Under the pieces are notes generated by a model. That model was not told the origin of the DNA and did not search any database. It saw only the letters and a list, made by a program, of their open reading frames with translations. A stretch of DNA of 64,000 nucleotides from Pseudoalteromonas undina. GTDB lineage: Bacteria; Pseudomonadota; Gammaproteobacteria; Enterobacterales; Alteromonadaceae. Shown here piece by piece: positions 36,281-45,842 of this stretch (position 1 is its first letter; every line of letters starts with the position of its first letter). The stretch is taken from the NCBI RefSeq assembly GCF_000238275.3, contig NZ_AHCF03000003.1:1674001-1738000 (forward strand). Direction: 5' to 3'. Both the position numbers and the translations under genes were made by a program.

Positions 36281-37186
36281 TTAAAACTCTGGCGCGATGG
36301 TTATATTAATATTCTTTAGTTGCTCGAATACGTCTTTATCTTTAGATACCGGTAATGTGTCGGCCATGCGAACAGCTCTTAATGCAGCCTCACACACTAA
36401 CTTATCACCGCCTAACGATTTAACTTGTGTTACCAGCCCATTAAACCCAAGACGGATATTTATGCGGCATTGCTGGTTTTTCATTTTTTCATCAATTAAT
36501 AAGTTTTGTTGAATACGCGCCATAATTAATGCGCGGAATTTATCAACTTCACTCACTACTTGCTGTTGACGTATTTTATTACGTGCCGCCTGCTCTTTGG
36601 CAAGCTGCTCTTGCAGCATTTGCTCTTGAAGTGCTTGTTGGCGTTTACGCTCAGCTTCTTCAGCGCGCTTTTTACGCTCTTGTTCGGCTTTTTTAAGTGC
36701 CGCTTCTTCCGCTTTACGTTTGTCTGCAGCCGCTTTTGCTGCGTTTTCAGCCTCTTGCTTTTGCTTTTCGGCTTGCTTCGCTTTTGCTCGCTCGCGCTGT
36801 TCTATTTCACGGGCTTTTTTAGCTTGTGCTTGCGCTTGTGCGGTTTCTTTCTCTTTTGCTCTGCGTTGCTGTTCAAGCTTTTTAATGCGTCTTGCTTCAG
36901 CTTCACGCTGTTTGCGTGCATCGGTTGCTCTGCGTTCTAAATCGCGAATACGTTTATCTTCAGCACGCTTTTTATCATCTTCTTTCTTTTTAAGCTCAGC
37001 TATTTTTTGCTCAACTTGCTTTTGATCAATCGTAACCGCCGAAACCGCTTTCTCTGGCTCAGGAATAGCCGCATTGAGCGTTACTTCCATTACTTTAGGT
37101 TTAGGAGGATGAATGTTTGCTGACGCATACAAAAACCCACCTAACGCTAAATGCAGTAATACTGATTTAATTAGTGAACTACTCAT
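36281..37186 (-). CDS. tolA: Tol-Pal inner-membrane spanning protein TolA
   Basis: TolA reaches from the inner membrane to the outer membrane and transmits the force made by TolQ and TolR to TolB-Pal. The 301-residue protein has one N-terminal helix (about 5-22), a long Lys/Glu/Ala/Arg-rich helical rod (about 50-220) and a C-terminal domain with [26 protein letters not shown], which contains the usual disulfide cysteines. I chose the ATG at 37186 (MSSSLIKSV) over 37207, whose additional residues lie inside tolR. The rod has strong codon bias that creates long antisense frames with no meaning. Confidence 0.93.
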   Translation of the reverse strand: MSSSLIKSVLLHLALGGFLYASANIHPPKPKVMEVTLNAAIPEPEKAVSAVTIDQKQVEQKIAELKKKEDDKKRAEDKRIRDLERRATDARKQREAEARRIKKLEQQRRAKEKETAQAQAQAKKAREIEQRERAKAKQAEKQKQEAENAAKAAADKRKAEEAALKKAEQERKKRAEEAERKRQQALQEQMLQEQLAKEQAARNKIRQQQVVSEVDKFRALIMARIQQNLLIDEKMKNQQCRINIRLGFNGLVTQVKSLGGDKLVCEAALRAVRMADTLPVSKDKDVFEQLKNINITIAPEF

Positions 37187-37190
37187 ACAG

Positions 37191-37622
37191 CTACTTGGTC
37201 CCCTCAAAGGATTCGGTCATTAACCCTACCGACGGTACACCTGCATTTTTTAAAAAGTCCATTAACAGTAACACTTCCTGATACGACACTTTACCCGAGC
37301 CTTTGATCATTACAGGCACATCTGGGTTTTTCATTAGTTGCAGCTTAATTACTGCAGCTACATCTAATGCTTCCATTGGTTCCTCAGGATCGGTACCTAC
37401 ACTCACATAATACTTACCATCGGCATCAATAGAAGCAATTATGGGTGGCGTATCTTTCGTATCAACTAAGTCCGACTCTTCCATTTTTGGTAGGTCTACT
37501 TTTACACCATGAGTAATTAACGGCGCGGTGGCCATAAATATAATAAGCAGCACCAACATTACATCAATGTATGGTACTACATTAATTTCTGCGACTGGGC
37601 GACGCTTTTTACGATGATACAT
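37191..37622 (-). CDS. tolR: Tol-Pal proton-channel subunit TolR
   Basis: TolR, an ExbD homologue, forms with TolQ the proton-driven motor of Tol-Pal. The 143-residue protein has a basic N terminus, one membrane helix (about 15-40) beginning [16 protein letters not shown] that contains the essential Asp (PYIDVML) used for proton transfer, and a periplasmic ExbD-like domain with the typical [27 protein letters not shown] ending. It overlaps tolQ by 14 bp, supporting coupled translation in this tolQRAB-pal-cpoB operon. Confidence 0.95.
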   Translation of the reverse strand: MYHRKKRRPVAEINVVPYIDVMLVLLIIFMATAPLITHGVKVDLPKMEESDLVDTKDTPPIIASIDADGKYYVSVGTDPEEPMEALDVAAVIKLQLMKNPDVPVMIKGSGKVSYQEVLLLMDFLKNAGVPSVGLMTESFEGTK

Positions 37623-38313
37623 TCGCTTGAGCCTCTATTTGGGTAGCTGCTTGACGGTGTAAGATATTGGCAAATTCTTCCATAAAGTTAATGTAGTGAG
37701 ATTCTAACTTTTCAACTTTATTAGCAAATCGGTTATAAGCAATAACAGCAGGAATTGCAGCAAATAAACCCATTGCTGTAGCAATTAACGCTTCTGCTAT
37801 ACCAGGAGCAACCATTTGTAAGGTTGCTTGTTTTACTTCACCTAGAGCAATAAAGGCATTCATAATACCCCAAACAGTACCAAATAAGCCGATGTAAGGG
37901 CTAATTGAACCAACTGTTGCTAAAAACGATAAGCTTGATTCTAGTTTTTCAATTTCGCGAGAAAGCGCAACCCGCATTGAACGGTGTGTGCCTTCCATTA
38001 CAATGCCCGCACTTTGAAAGGTATTTTTTTTATGACGTGCAAACTCTTTAAAGCCTGAGGTAAATAAAGCCTCAATACCAGCAGACTGGCCACCGCGAGA
38101 AGAAATTTCGTTATATAGTTTACTTAGGTCAACACCAGACCAAAAACGTTGCTCAAATTTTTTGGCATTTGCTAAGGCGTCAGAGATGGCTTTTTTACGT
38201 TGAAAAATAATAGCCCATGACATAACCGACATAGCAACCAACGCTAGCATTACTAATTGCACAAGCAAACTGGCTTCTAGAATTAGATCTAAAAAATTAA
38301 GCCCTGATCCCAC
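37609..38313 (-). CDS. tolQ: Tol-Pal proton-channel subunit TolQ
   Basis: TolQ is the MotA/ExbB-family channel subunit that surrounds TolR and uses the proton motive force. The 234-residue protein shows three membrane helices (about 12-35, 135-160 and 165-195), the segment [35 protein letters not shown], and the third-helix motif [24 protein letters not shown]. It is the first gene of the operon. The thioesterase gene ybgC, which precedes tolQ in many proteobacteria, is absent; an 890-bp gap with a probable small RNA takes its place. Confidence 0.95.
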   Translation of the reverse strand: MGSGLNFLDLILEASLLVQLVMLALVAMSVMSWAIIFQRKKAISDALANAKKFEQRFWSGVDLSKLYNEISSRGGQSAGIEALFTSGFKEFARHKKNTFQSAGIVMEGTHRSMRVALSREIEKLESSLSFLATVGSISPYIGLFGTVWGIMNAFIALGEVKQATLQMVAPGIAEALIATAMGLFAAIPAVIAYNRFANKVEKLESHYINFMEEFANILHRQAATQIEAQANVSS

Positions 38314-38793
38314 GTTAAACTCCTAAATAATTAAAAACATCAAATTGATTTATTTGAGTAAGGTAACTTAGCAATACATTAGCCACCATTAAAGTTTTGC
38401 TAGTGTATCTAGTGTATTTACTGCTGACAACGATATTGCTGTGAATAGACAACAAAAAACGTTAAAAAAACAGCTTTACTCAATATTTACTACTTAACTC
38501 TTGTTCTACTGTATAAATAAATAACAACAAAGCTTTATGGAAGCACGCTTAGTTTCACTAAAGAGTGACAAAAATGCGCTGTTTATTCAAAATTAATGCA
38601 TAAGCACTCATAACCAGCACATGCTTACCTTAACGTAATAGTAAAACTAATACCGAACGTTAATATGTTAATATACATAAACAAAGCATTTCATTAACTT
38701 ATAGAATTAATGATTAATTAACATGCAACAATAAGCAAAAACAAAAAACCGCTGCTATTAGTTTTTTTAATCTGAAAATATAAATTTTCTAGT
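38314..38793. other. Non-coding part of the tolQ-ruvB gap, tolQ side
   Basis: A very AT-rich stretch without recognisable coding sequence. It should contain the tolQ promoter on the minus strand. I found no remnant of ybgC in it by eye. The other half of the gap (38794-39203) holds the candidate RNA and the ruvB terminator. Confidence 0.6.
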
Positions 38794-38822
38794 TTGAACA
38801 AATTGTGTCGCTTCGGTATTAT
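38794..38822 (+). promoter_or_regulatory. Sigma-70 promoter of candidate small RNA
   Basis: TTGAAC, exactly 17 bp, and TATTAT form a good promoter directed rightwards, followed by TCTCCC and a likely start at A38829. The -35 and flanking bases (18 bp, 38790-38807) are identical to a segment inside MITE copy 1. Confidence 0.65.
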
Positions 38823-38828
38823 TCTCCC

Positions 38829-39004
38829 ATACCGAGCTAGCGCATTAAATGAAAGCTATTTCATTGAATCCAGTTCCTCGTAATATGATTTATTTCGTAT
38901 TACTTTTTTACTTCTTGGGGTATGACCTCAATAAGTAAAACGTAGTTCCCTAGATTACTTCCTTAAACTTGTTGTTTGCCCGCATTTTTTGCGGGCTTTT
39001 TTTT
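38829..39004 (+). ncRNA. Candidate structured small RNA between ruvB and tolQ
   Basis: A well-formed promoter and a strong terminator on the plus strand bound about 176 nt that hold no plausible coding sequence. Three further hairpins are visible: AATGAAA/TTTCATT with a GCTA loop (38848-38865), GTAATA/TATTAC (38880-38903), and a longer one pairing TTACTT-TTGGGG with CCTCAA-AAGTAA (38908-38938, one G-U pair). The linkers between them contain three UUCC motifs (near 38874, 38946 and 38960), which could pair with ribosome-binding sites. It is antisense in direction to both flanking operons. It does not resemble 6S RNA, tmRNA, Spot 42 or Qrr sequences that I know. The 5' end is inferred. Confidence 0.6.
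38978..39004 (+). terminator. Terminator of candidate small RNA
   Basis: GCCCGCA and TGCGGGC form a 7-bp GC-rich stem with a 5-nt T loop followed by eight T residues. No annotated gene on the plus strand lies upstream for 7 kb, which is why a separate transcript is inferred. Confidence 0.92.
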
Positions 39005-39120
39005 GCCTACAATTTATCAAACCATCTCAACTCGGGCTAAATAAGCAGTCGAACAATAGCCTGATATGTCTTAACGCTCAGTGAATTATTGGCAAAGTAA
39101 AATACGTAATGTTTGCGCAT

Positions 39121-39156
39121 AAAAAAAGCCACTGTCGTTAAAAAGGCAATGGCTTT
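39121..39156 (-). terminator. Terminator after ruvB
   Basis: On the minus strand AAAGCCATTG and CAGTGGCTTT pair over 10 bp (one G-T) around a 12-nt loop and are followed by TTTT. It lies about 50 bp after the ruvB stop. Confidence 0.8.
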
Positions 39157-39203
39157 AGTATTTACCCTAAACTCTGGATAATAAATCTATCTCAAGCTGC
39201 TAA

Positions 39204-40211
39204 TTAGTTTTGCTTGGGAAGTAAACCAAAATGATGATACGCATTATCCGACACTATTCGTCCGCGAGGCGTGCGCTGAATAAAACCTTGTTGAATTAAA
39301 AACGGTTCAATCACATCTTCTATGGTTTCTTTTTCTTCGCCTATGGCAGCCGCTAGGTTGTCAAGGCCAACCGGGCCACCCATAAATTTTTCAATAATGG
39401 CGAGTAAATATTTGCGGTCCATGTAATCAAAGCCGCTTTTATCAACATCAATCATATCGAGGGCTTGCTGAGCTACCTCGGCATTAACTGTACCATCTGA
39501 TTTAACTTGGGTGTAATCGCGCACACGGCGCAATAAACGGTTTGCAATACGTGGTGTGCCACGAGAGCGCTTGGCAATTTCTGCCGCGCCATCGTCACAC
39601 ATTTCTAAATCAAGGTAATGCGCTGAGCGCCCCACTATATGCGACAAATCCTCAACAGAATAAAACTCTAAACGCTGTACAATACCAAAGCGGTCACGCA
39701 GTGGTGAGGTTAATGAGCCCGCACGCGTGGTTGCGCCAATTAAGGTAAATGCAGGTAAATCAAGCTTAATAGAGCGTGCTGCAGGCCCCTCACCTATCAT
39801 TATATCGAGCTGGTAATCTTCCATTGCAGGGTAAAGTATTTCTTCTACTTGTGGGCTTAAGCGGTGAATTTCATCAATAAACAGTACATCACCTTCTTCA
39901 AGATTAGTAAGCAATGCAGCTAAATCGCCGGCTTTTTCAAGCACAGGGCCAGAGGTGGTTTTAATGTTTACATTTAATTCGTTGGCTACAATATTAGCAA
40001 GCGTGGTTTTACCTAAGCCTGGCGGGCCAAATATTAATAAATGATCCAACGCTTCACTGCGGCTACGCGCAGCTTCAATAAATATTTCCATTTGTTGCTT
40101 AACATGCGGCTGACCACGATAATCGGCCAGTAACTTAGGCCTAATAGCACGATCTATGGTGTCTTCATTGGTTTTTTCAGCAGCATCTATTAAGCGATCA
40201 GCTTCGATCAT
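39204..40211 (-). CDS. ruvB: Holliday junction branch-migration ATPase RuvB
   Basis: RuvB is the hexameric AAA+ motor that, with RuvA, drives branch migration of Holliday junctions. The 335-residue protein carries [21 protein letters not shown] (Walker A), the Walker B segment [26 protein letters not shown], the sensor region [17 protein letters not shown], and a C-terminal winged-helix domain ending with IQRTPRGR. Length agrees with E. coli (336). It is the last gene of ruvC-ruvA-ruvB and is followed by a terminator. Confidence 0.97.
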   Translation of the reverse strand: MIEADRLIDAAEKTNEDTIDRAIRPKLLADYRGQPHVKQQMEIFIEAARSRSEALDHLLIFGPPGLGKTTLANIVANELNVNIKTTSGPVLEKAGDLAALLTNLEEGDVLFIDEIHRLSPQVEEILYPAMEDYQLDIMIGEGPAARSIKLDLPAFTLIGATTRAGSLTSPLRDRFGIVQRLEFYSVEDLSHIVGRSAHYLDLEMCDDGAAEIAKRSRGTPRIANRLLRRVRDYTQVKSDGTVNAEVAQQALDMIDVDKSGFDYMDRKYLLAIIEKFMGGPVGLDNLAAAIGEEKETIEDVIEPFLIQQGFIQRTPRGRIVSDNAYHHFGLLPKQN

Positions 40212-40218
40212 AATTTAC

Positions 40219-40836
40219 TCACAGCATTGATTTCAAAGATTCTTTAATTAGAACCTCAGTCGACATATCGGGTTTGCTTACTGATTTTACTGCTTTTTGC
40301 GCTTGTGGCAATTTATAACCGAGCGCCACTAACGCCGAAACCGCATCATCGGCCGCATTATTAGCTATAGTTGCATTGCTCGCAGGCTCTATTACGGCGC
40401 TGTCGCTAAATGGGGTAAATAAGTCGTTGCCCCAATTTTTTAATCGGTCTTTCATTTCGAGCACTAATCGCTCGGCGGTTTTTTTACCTACCCCTGGCAG
40501 TTTAACCAAGGCCGTAGCGTCTTCATTATTTACGCAACTTACAAACTGCTGCGCCGACATACCCGACAAAATAGCTAAACCCAATTTAGGCCCTACACCA
40601 TTGGCTTTTAACAGCTCTCGAAATAAGGCACGTTCGGTTTTATTATTAAAGCCAAACAATAACTGTGCGTCTTCGCGCACTACAAAGTGAGTGTATACAA
40701 TGGCGTTGTCGCCCACTTTGGGTAAATCGTAAAAACAAGTCATTGGCATTTGTACTTCGTAGCCAACGCCACTCACTTCTAATAATATTTCTGGGGGCTG
40801 TTTTTCAACTAACACGCCGTTTAAGCGACCTATCAT
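40219..40836 (-). CDS. ruvA: Holliday junction binding protein RuvA
   Basis: RuvA binds the four-way junction as a tetramer and loads RuvB. The 205-residue protein has the N-terminal OB-fold start [28 protein letters not shown], the two helix-hairpin-helix motifs around [13 protein letters not shown] and [20 protein letters not shown], an acidic flexible linker, and a C-terminal domain [16 protein letters not shown] that binds RuvB. It lies 2 bp after ruvC and 7 bp before ruvB. Confidence 0.96.
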   Translation of the reverse strand: MIGRLNGVLVEKQPPEILLEVSGVGYEVQMPMTCFYDLPKVGDNAIVYTHFVVREDAQLLFGFNNKTERALFRELLKANGVGPKLGLAILSGMSAQQFVSCVNNEDATALVKLPGVGKKTAERLVLEMKDRLKNWGNDLFTPFSDSAVIEPASNATIANNAADDAVSALVALGYKLPQAQKAVKSVSKPDMSTEVLIKESLKSML

Positions 40837-40838
40837 TG

Positions 40839-41363
40839 TTATTTCCTTAGACGTCCTCTAACGGTTTTGCTTGCGCTACCCGCTAGTTTTATTAAGTTTT
40901 GTTCAGAGTGAGCATGGCAAATCGCAATCGCGAGTGCATCTGCTGCATCGGCTTGTGGCGTACCTGGCAGTTTAAGTATATTTTTAACCATATGTTGTAC
41001 TTGCGATTTATCTGCTCCACCGTTACCCACCACGGCTTGCTTTATTTGTCGTGCTGAATATTCAAACACTGGTAAGTCGGCCATAGAGGCCCCCACAATG
41101 GCAGCACCACGAGCTTGACCAAGTTTTAAAGCAGAATCGGGGTTATGTGCCATAAATACTTTTTCTATGGCAAAGGTTTCAGGCGAAAACTGCTCTATAA
41201 GCTGCGTAATACCTTGGTAGATCATTTTAAGTCGGGTGGGAAAGTCATGATCGGCTAATTTAATACAGCCACTGCCTAAGTATGTAAACTTAGCACCTTG
41301 GTGCGCAACCACACCGTAACCCGTTAAACGCGAGCCCGGATCGATCCCTAAAATAATGGCCAA
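40839..41363 (-). CDS. ruvC: Holliday junction resolvase RuvC
   Basis: RuvC is the dimeric endonuclease that cuts Holliday junctions. The 174-residue protein begins [16 protein letters not shown] with the first catalytic Asp, has Glu in [11 protein letters not shown], and [15 protein letters not shown] with the last two acidic residues, so the four-residue active site is complete. Length matches E. coli (173). It heads the ruvCAB operon. No lexA-type operator was recognised upstream. Confidence 0.96.
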   Translation of the reverse strand: MAIILGIDPGSRLTGYGVVAHQGAKFTYLGSGCIKLADHDFPTRLKMIYQGITQLIEQFSPETFAIEKVFMAHNPDSALKLGQARGAAIVGASMADLPVFEYSARQIKQAVVGNGGADKSQVQHMVKNILKLPGTPQADAADALAIAICHAHSEQNLIKLAGSASKTVRGRLRK

Positions 41364-41446
41364 ACAGCACTCTCATTATTGTTATTTATTAATAATGCTA
41401 ATAATGCCAGAGCACTGTATAAATTACCAGTACCAAGCCAAAACAA

Positions 41447-41473
41447 AAATGCCTACTTAAAAAGTAGGCATTT
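41447..41473 (-). terminator. Terminator after ABC permease
   Basis: AAATGCCTACTT and AAGTAGGCATTT form a 12-bp perfect stem with a 3-nt loop followed by TT on the minus strand. It separates the transporter genes from ruvCAB. Confidence 0.85.
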
Positions 41474-41495
41474 AAACTCTATTTGGCCAAAAAGT

Positions 41496-43997
41496 TTACG
41501 CCAATGCGCGCACTAAGCCTTGGGTGTTTTGTTTGAGCGTACGGGCAATCATAAAATAACCTAAACCTGCTACAAACACGCCACCAGCAACGGGGCCAAT
41601 AATCCAAATATTTGGATGCAGCTTACCCGCCAAATCAAACATTTGCTGCTGCACTATTAACAGTGCAATATCACTGAAAAATGCAGCGACCAGTCCGGCT
41701 AAACCGCCAAGCAATAAAAACTCATATAAAGTAGCATTTTTTATTAATCGACTTTTAGCGCCTAATGTACGCAATATCACAATTTCTTGCATGCGCTCAC
41801 CTAAGCTTGCTTGCACCTGCGATATTAGTACCAACGCACCACATAACACCACAATAGCCAATACAAAACCAATGGCTAACGACACTTGCTCAATAGTCGA
41901 TTGTATTTGCTTAACAAAATTATCTACATCAATTGCTGTAATGGTGGGGTATGTACGTAATAACTGGCTAAAGTCGCGCTTTTGCTCAGGTTCAATGCGT
42001 ACCGATGAAATATAGGTTGCCGGAAAGTCGCTAAGTACATCTGGGCTTAAAATAATAAAAAAGTTAGGCTTGAGTGTGGCCCAATTTACTTTTCGCACAC
42101 TGGTTATTTTAGCATCGAACGACTGCGCACCGATTAAAAATGTAAGAGTATCGCCTAATTTAACATCGAGGCGCTGCATCATTGACTCTTCCAGTGAGGC
42201 CTCGGCAACGGCGTCATCGCCAAACCACTGGCCATCGATAATGTCATTTTGCGAAGGGACTTCGTCAAGCCAGGTTAAATTGAGCTCGCGGCCAATGCCT
42301 GAGCGGGCTTCTTCGTCTTTTTTCTCGTTATCTTGCAGTGACACTTCACGCGCAACCGCTTCACCGTTGACGGCATTTACGCGACCACGAATAGTCGGGT
42401 AAAACTCCGACACCTGAATGCCTTTTTGTGCTAAATATTCATTAACTGGGTCCAGTTCATTTTGCGTAATATTCACTAAAAAAGCATTAGGTGCATCACT
42501 TGGTAATTGTGACTGCCAATCAGAAATAATATCGTTTTTAAGCACAATTAAAAATAATAGTAATTTAATCGCTAACGAAAAACTAATTAACTGTACTGCA
42601 TTAACATTGGCGCGCTTTTGAATAGACGCAATAGCCAAAGACCAGCTGTTACCCGGCTTTAAGCCAAGCTTGCGGCCACCGCCAAATATTAACTTAGAGA
42701 TTAAAAATAACACCAAAATAAGCGCAAGCGTTGAGACAAACAAAATAAGCGTAATTTTTATGTTATTACTAAATAACCACATTAATAAAAACACGGTGAG
42801 TGCACTTAGCCCTAAATGAATTTTACTTACCGCAAGGCGATCACCTAAGTTACGGCGAAGTACTCTGAGCGGTGGAATATCAAATAAATCTAAAAGTGGC
42901 TTAATAGAGAACATAACCGCACAAATAACCCCTGTACTAATCGCCACCAGCCAAGGTTTAAAACCAGCCATGGGCAGTTCGGTACCCATACTTTTAGCTA
43001 AATAACCGGTAGCCATCTCTTGCAAACCATAGCCAATAGCTAGGCCAACAACTACCGCCATGGTACATACCATTAATAAGTGCATAAGGTAAATTTTACG
43101 GATCATATCGCGGCTGCCGCCTAAGGTTTTCATCATTGCGACTGGGTCGTATTGACGCTCACAATAGCGCTTAGCCGAAACTGCAATAGCAACCGCGGCT
43201 AAAATAATCCCTAGCAAACCGGCTAATAACAAAAAGCTTTCAGCTCTATTTAAGCTATTTGAAATAGGCGATTGGCGGTCTTTAACACCATACCAATTTT
43301 GGTTTTCTTTAAGTTGCGGTTTTAGCCAATCGTAAAAACTATTTATGTCGCTTTCATCGCCTGCATACAACTGGCGGTAAAATACACGGCTACCAGGCTG
43401 TATTACTTCAGTTTTTGGTACGTCGTCAATATTAATAAGTACCCTGCGGCTACTAGAGAACACATTAAACGGCGCATCGGGTTCTTCAACAATCACCTTT
43501 TCCACATTGAATAACGCAGCACCCAGCTCAACTTGGTCGCCTACGTTTATATTTAAACTATAAAAAACCGACTCACTTAACCACACGTTACCGGGGGTTG
43601 GTGCCCCTGGGGCAACTTCTGTTTCGGCGTTTAAGCCCGACTTAACCTTTAACTGGCCTTTAAGCGGGTAACTGTTTGACGCAGCTTTTACTGAGCTAAA
43701 TTGCATTTCATCGTTTGCAAACAGCATAGTGTCAAAATACACCATTTGCGCTGTTTCAAGGTTTTGCTGTTTAGCTTGAGTAATATAAGCGGTATCTATG
43801 GCATGGTTGCTGGCCAATACCCTATCAGCGGCAATAAAGGCACTGCTTTTTTGTGCAATACTTTGTGCGATTCGCTCAGTCACCATAGATAAAGTAAGCA
43901 CCGTTAGCACCGCTAAAGCGATGGCAGCACTTATGACGGTTAGTTCACCACGGCGAAACTCTCGAGAAAATAGTTTAAGTGCTAATTTAGCCCACAT
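41496..43997 (-). CDS. ybbP: ABC transporter permease, YbbP/FtsX type
   Basis: This 833-residue membrane protein has two MacB/FtsX permease units: an N-terminal helix (about 18-45), a large periplasmic domain, clusters of helices around 250-500, a second periplasmic domain, and a last group of helices near the C terminus with ILRTLGAKSRLIK. That layout matches YbbP, the partner of the ATPase YbbA beside tesA in E. coli. Its substrate is not firmly known; the coupling to a GDSL lipase suggests lipid or lipoprotein handling. I chose the ATG at 43997 (GAGGAA upstream), which overlaps the ATPase gene by 11 bp, over the frame from 44081. Confidence 0.87.
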   Translation of the reverse strand: MWAKLALKLFSREFRRGELTVISAAIALAVLTVLTLSMVTERIAQSIAQKSSAFIAADRVLASNHAIDTAYITQAKQQNLETAQMVYFDTMLFANDEMQFSSVKAASNSYPLKGQLKVKSGLNAETEVAPGAPTPGNVWLSESVFYSLNINVGDQVELGAALFNVEKVIVEEPDAPFNVFSSSRRVLINIDDVPKTEVIQPGSRVFYRQLYAGDESDINSFYDWLKPQLKENQNWYGVKDRQSPISNSLNRAESFLLLAGLLGIILAAVAIAVSAKRYCERQYDPVAMMKTLGGSRDMIRKIYLMHLLMVCTMAVVVGLAIGYGLQEMATGYLAKSMGTELPMAGFKPWLVAISTGVICAVMFSIKPLLDLFDIPPLRVLRRNLGDRLAVSKIHLGLSALTVFLLMWLFSNNIKITLILFVSTLALILVLFLISKLIFGGGRKLGLKPGNSWSLAIASIQKRANVNAVQLISFSLAIKLLLFLIVLKNDIISDWQSQLPSDAPNAFLVNITQNELDPVNEYLAQKGIQVSEFYPTIRGRVNAVNGEAVAREVSLQDNEKKDEEARSGIGRELNLTWLDEVPSQNDIIDGQWFGDDAVAEASLEESMMQRLDVKLGDTLTFLIGAQSFDAKITSVRKVNWATLKPNFFIILSPDVLSDFPATYISSVRIEPEQKRDFSQLLRTYPTITAIDVDNFVKQIQSTIEQVSLAIGFVLAIVVLCGALVLISQVQASLGERMQEIVILRTLGAKSRLIKNATLYEFLLLGGLAGLVAAFFSDIALLIVQQQMFDLAGKLHPNIWIIGPVAGGVFVAGLGYFMIARTLKQNTQGLVRALA

Positions 43998-44709
43998 TTG
44001 CCATTTCCTCAGTTGAATTGTGAACCAGCTCACCGGCTTCAATCTGAATAATACGTTCACACTTTTGCGCCAGAGCTTCATCGTGGGTAACTAAAATAAG
44101 CGTTGTGCCATTTTGCTTATTTAAATCAAATAATAACGACTCAATCATATGGCCGTTTTTGCTATCTAGGTTAGCTGATGGCTCGTCGGCAAACAGTATT
44201 TTAGGCGAACCCACAAATGCACGAGCAATCGCAACACGTTGTTGCTCACCACCAGATAACTGCGACGGGTAATGATCAATGCGATGGCTCAGGCCAACTT
44301 TTTCAAGTAACGCGAGCGCTTGCTCTTTAGCATCATGTTCACCTGCAAGCTCGGCAGGTAGCATCACATTTTCAAGTGCGGTTAAACTTTGCACCAACAT
44401 GAAAGACTGAAATACAAAACCGACTTTAGCGGCTCTCAGTGCTGCTCGCGCTTCTTCATCTAACTTGTGCAAAGGCTCACCATCTAACATTACCTCGCCA
44501 CTGCTGGCGGTATCAAGCCCTGCTAGCAAGCTCAATAATGTAGACTTACCAGAACCCGATGTGCCAACAACAGCAACAGACTCACCATGCTTGACATTAA
44601 AGCTGATGTCGCTGAGGATGGACAACTCACCTTCGAAGGTGGAAACCACTTTAGACAAACCATTTACTTGAATTATATTTAATTGAGAAAGCGCTGACAT
44701 ATGACTCAT
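43987..44709 (-). CDS. ybbA: ABC transporter ATP-binding protein, YbbA type
   Basis: This 240-residue ATPase has Walker A GTSGSGKST, the Q-loop in FVFQSFMLVQSLTALENVMLPAEL, the signature LSGGEQQRVAIARAF, Walker B ILFADEPSANLD and the switch His in VTHDEAL. It belongs to the LolD/MacB-type group and lies head-to-head with tesA, as in E. coli. The ATG at 44709 is preceded by AGGA at a 4-bp spacing, whereas the ATG at 44700 has no good site, so I favour the former; it then overlaps the divergent tesA by 9 bp. Confidence 0.9.
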   Translation of the reverse strand: MSHMSALSQLNIIQVNGLSKVVSTFEGELSILSDISFNVKHGESVAVVGTSGSGKSTLLSLLAGLDTASSGEVMLDGEPLHKLDEEARAALRAAKVGFVFQSFMLVQSLTALENVMLPAELAGEHDAKEQALALLEKVGLSHRIDHYPSQLSGGEQQRVAIARAFVGSPKILFADEPSANLDSKNGHMIESLLFDLNKQNGTTLILVTHDEALAQKCERIIQIEAGELVHNSTEEMANVG

Positions 44710-45324
44710 TCAATCCTACGTTGTGTATTCATTTTATTTTTAGTTATTAACCCACTACACGCGGCAGCTAACAACACGATTTTAATACTTGGTGACAGTT
44801 TAAGCGCAGCCTATGGCTTAAAACAAGAACAAGGCTGGGTGCAATTGTTACAAGATAAATACGATGACGAGCAACGCAATATCAACTTAGTAAATGCCAG
44901 TATTAGCGGCGAAACCACCGGCGGTGCATTGCGCCGATTAGACGCGCTACTTGAGCAATATCAACCAACTCACGTACTTATTGAGCTCGGTGCTAATGAC
45001 GGCCTGCGCGGTTTTCCAATCACTAAAATGCAAACTAACTTAACCGCTTTAATTGAAAAAAGCCAAGCTGCAGATGCACAAACCGCACTTATGGAAATAT
45101 ATATTCCACCTAACTATGGCCCACGATACAGTAAAATGTTCACCGATAGCTTTACCAGTGTTAGTGAAGCCACTAACTCGCATTTAATGCCGTTTTTTGT
45201 GCTTAAAGTAGCAGGAAAAAGCGAGCTAATGCAAAACGATAACTTACACCCTAACAAAACTGCTCAACCAATACTACGAGATGAAATGTATAACACGATC
45301 AACCAGTGGTTAAATAAAGACTAG
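44701..45324 (+). CDS. tesA: GDSL-family arylesterase / acyl-CoA thioesterase I
   Basis: TesA is a periplasmic SGNH hydrolase with thioesterase, esterase and lysophospholipase activity. The 207-residue protein has a signal peptide (1-23, ending HAAAN), the nucleophile motif LGDSLSAAYGL (Ser33), the oxyanion Gly and Asn in NASISGET and LGANDGLRG, and the Asp-His pair in NDNLHPN. An in-frame stop directly before 44701 fixes the start there or later. Its start overlaps the first codons of the divergent ybbA, so its ribosome-binding region (GAGAAAG) lies in ybbA coding sequence. Confidence 0.94.
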   Translation: MTHSILRCVFILFLVINPLHAAANNTILILGDSLSAAYGLKQEQGWVQLLQDKYDDEQRNINLVNASISGETTGGALRRLDALLEQYQPTHVLIELGANDGLRGFPITKMQTNLTALIEKSQAADAQTALMEIYIPPNYGPRYSKMFTDSFTSVSEATNSHLMPFFVLKVAGKSELMQNDNLHPNKTAQPILRDEMYNTINQWLNKD

Positions 45325-45341
45325 GGCCGTAAAGAGTCTCC

Positions 45342-45373
45342 TGCGCAGGCGCTTAAAACTAAGCGTTTGCGCA
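45342..45373 (+). terminator. Stem-loop after tesA
   Basis: TGCGCAGGCGCTT and AAGCGTTTGCGCA pair over 13 bp with two G-U pairs around a 6-nt loop. No T-run follows, so termination is uncertain. Confidence 0.45.
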
Positions 45374-45440
45374 ATAAACATCCAAACAAACAAAAGCTTA
45401 TTGATTTTTTTATAAATACACGTACTATTGCTATCGAAGT

Positions 45441-45517
45441 CGGTATGTGGCGCAGCTTGGTAGCGCACTGTCATGGGGTGGCAGGGGTCGAGAGTTCGAA
45501 TCTCTCCATACCGACCA
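45441..45517 (+). tRNA. tRNA-Pro (anticodon GGG)
   Basis: A 77-nt tRNA with encoded CCA: acceptor CGGTATG/CATACCG, D arm GGCGCAGCTTGGTAGCGC, anticodon loop ATGGGGT reading GGG, and T arm AGAGTTCGAATCTCT. The C1-G72 start and A73 are typical of bacterial tRNA-Pro. It stands at the left edge of a less conserved stretch (45.5-47.6 kb). Confidence 0.96.
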
Positions 45518-45842
45518 TTTAAATCCTTTCATAATTCTATTTATTCAATAAAAACTGCTTTCCTTTCGTACTACCTAATTTAATACAAAAAAATATCGCA
45601 CATTTATCGCACTAACTAATCTATTAAAATTATTCCTGCTTTTTGATTTCAGAGGTATTTAGATTATGTGACGCCACAGTTAAATACTTTTCAAAAAATA
45701 AAGAAGCACATACCTACTTTTAATTTTTGATGTATTGGCTTAAGTTCGTTGATATGCTGTTATGAGTAGATGCTAAGTAGCCGTAATGCCTGAAGTTTAG
45801 GCTTAACTCTTTTGCTCTATATAGTTAAAGAACAATTCTGTT
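45518..45842. other. Non-coding stretch after tRNA-Pro
   Basis: About 325 bp of AT-rich DNA without convincing coding sequence. Direct repetition of TATCGCAC (near 45594 and 45607) is the only local pattern seen. I found no second copy of the tRNA 3' end in the window that would mark an integrated element. Confidence 0.5.

Noticed and set aside
36560..37025. Long plus-strand frames opposite tolA
   Set aside because: They are shadows of the Lys/Glu/Ala-rich TolA rod, whose codon bias removes stops on the other strand; they lack ribosome-binding sites and encode implausible Phe/Leu/Cys-rich products.
42070..42402. Plus-strand frame of 110 codons inside the ABC permease gene
   Set aside because: It is antisense to a clear membrane-protein gene, without ribosome-binding site or recognisable product.
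45594..45615. Repeated TATCGCAC after tRNA-Pro as an attachment site
   Set aside because: The repeat is only 8 bp, bears no relation to the tRNA 3' end, and no integrase is present in the window.
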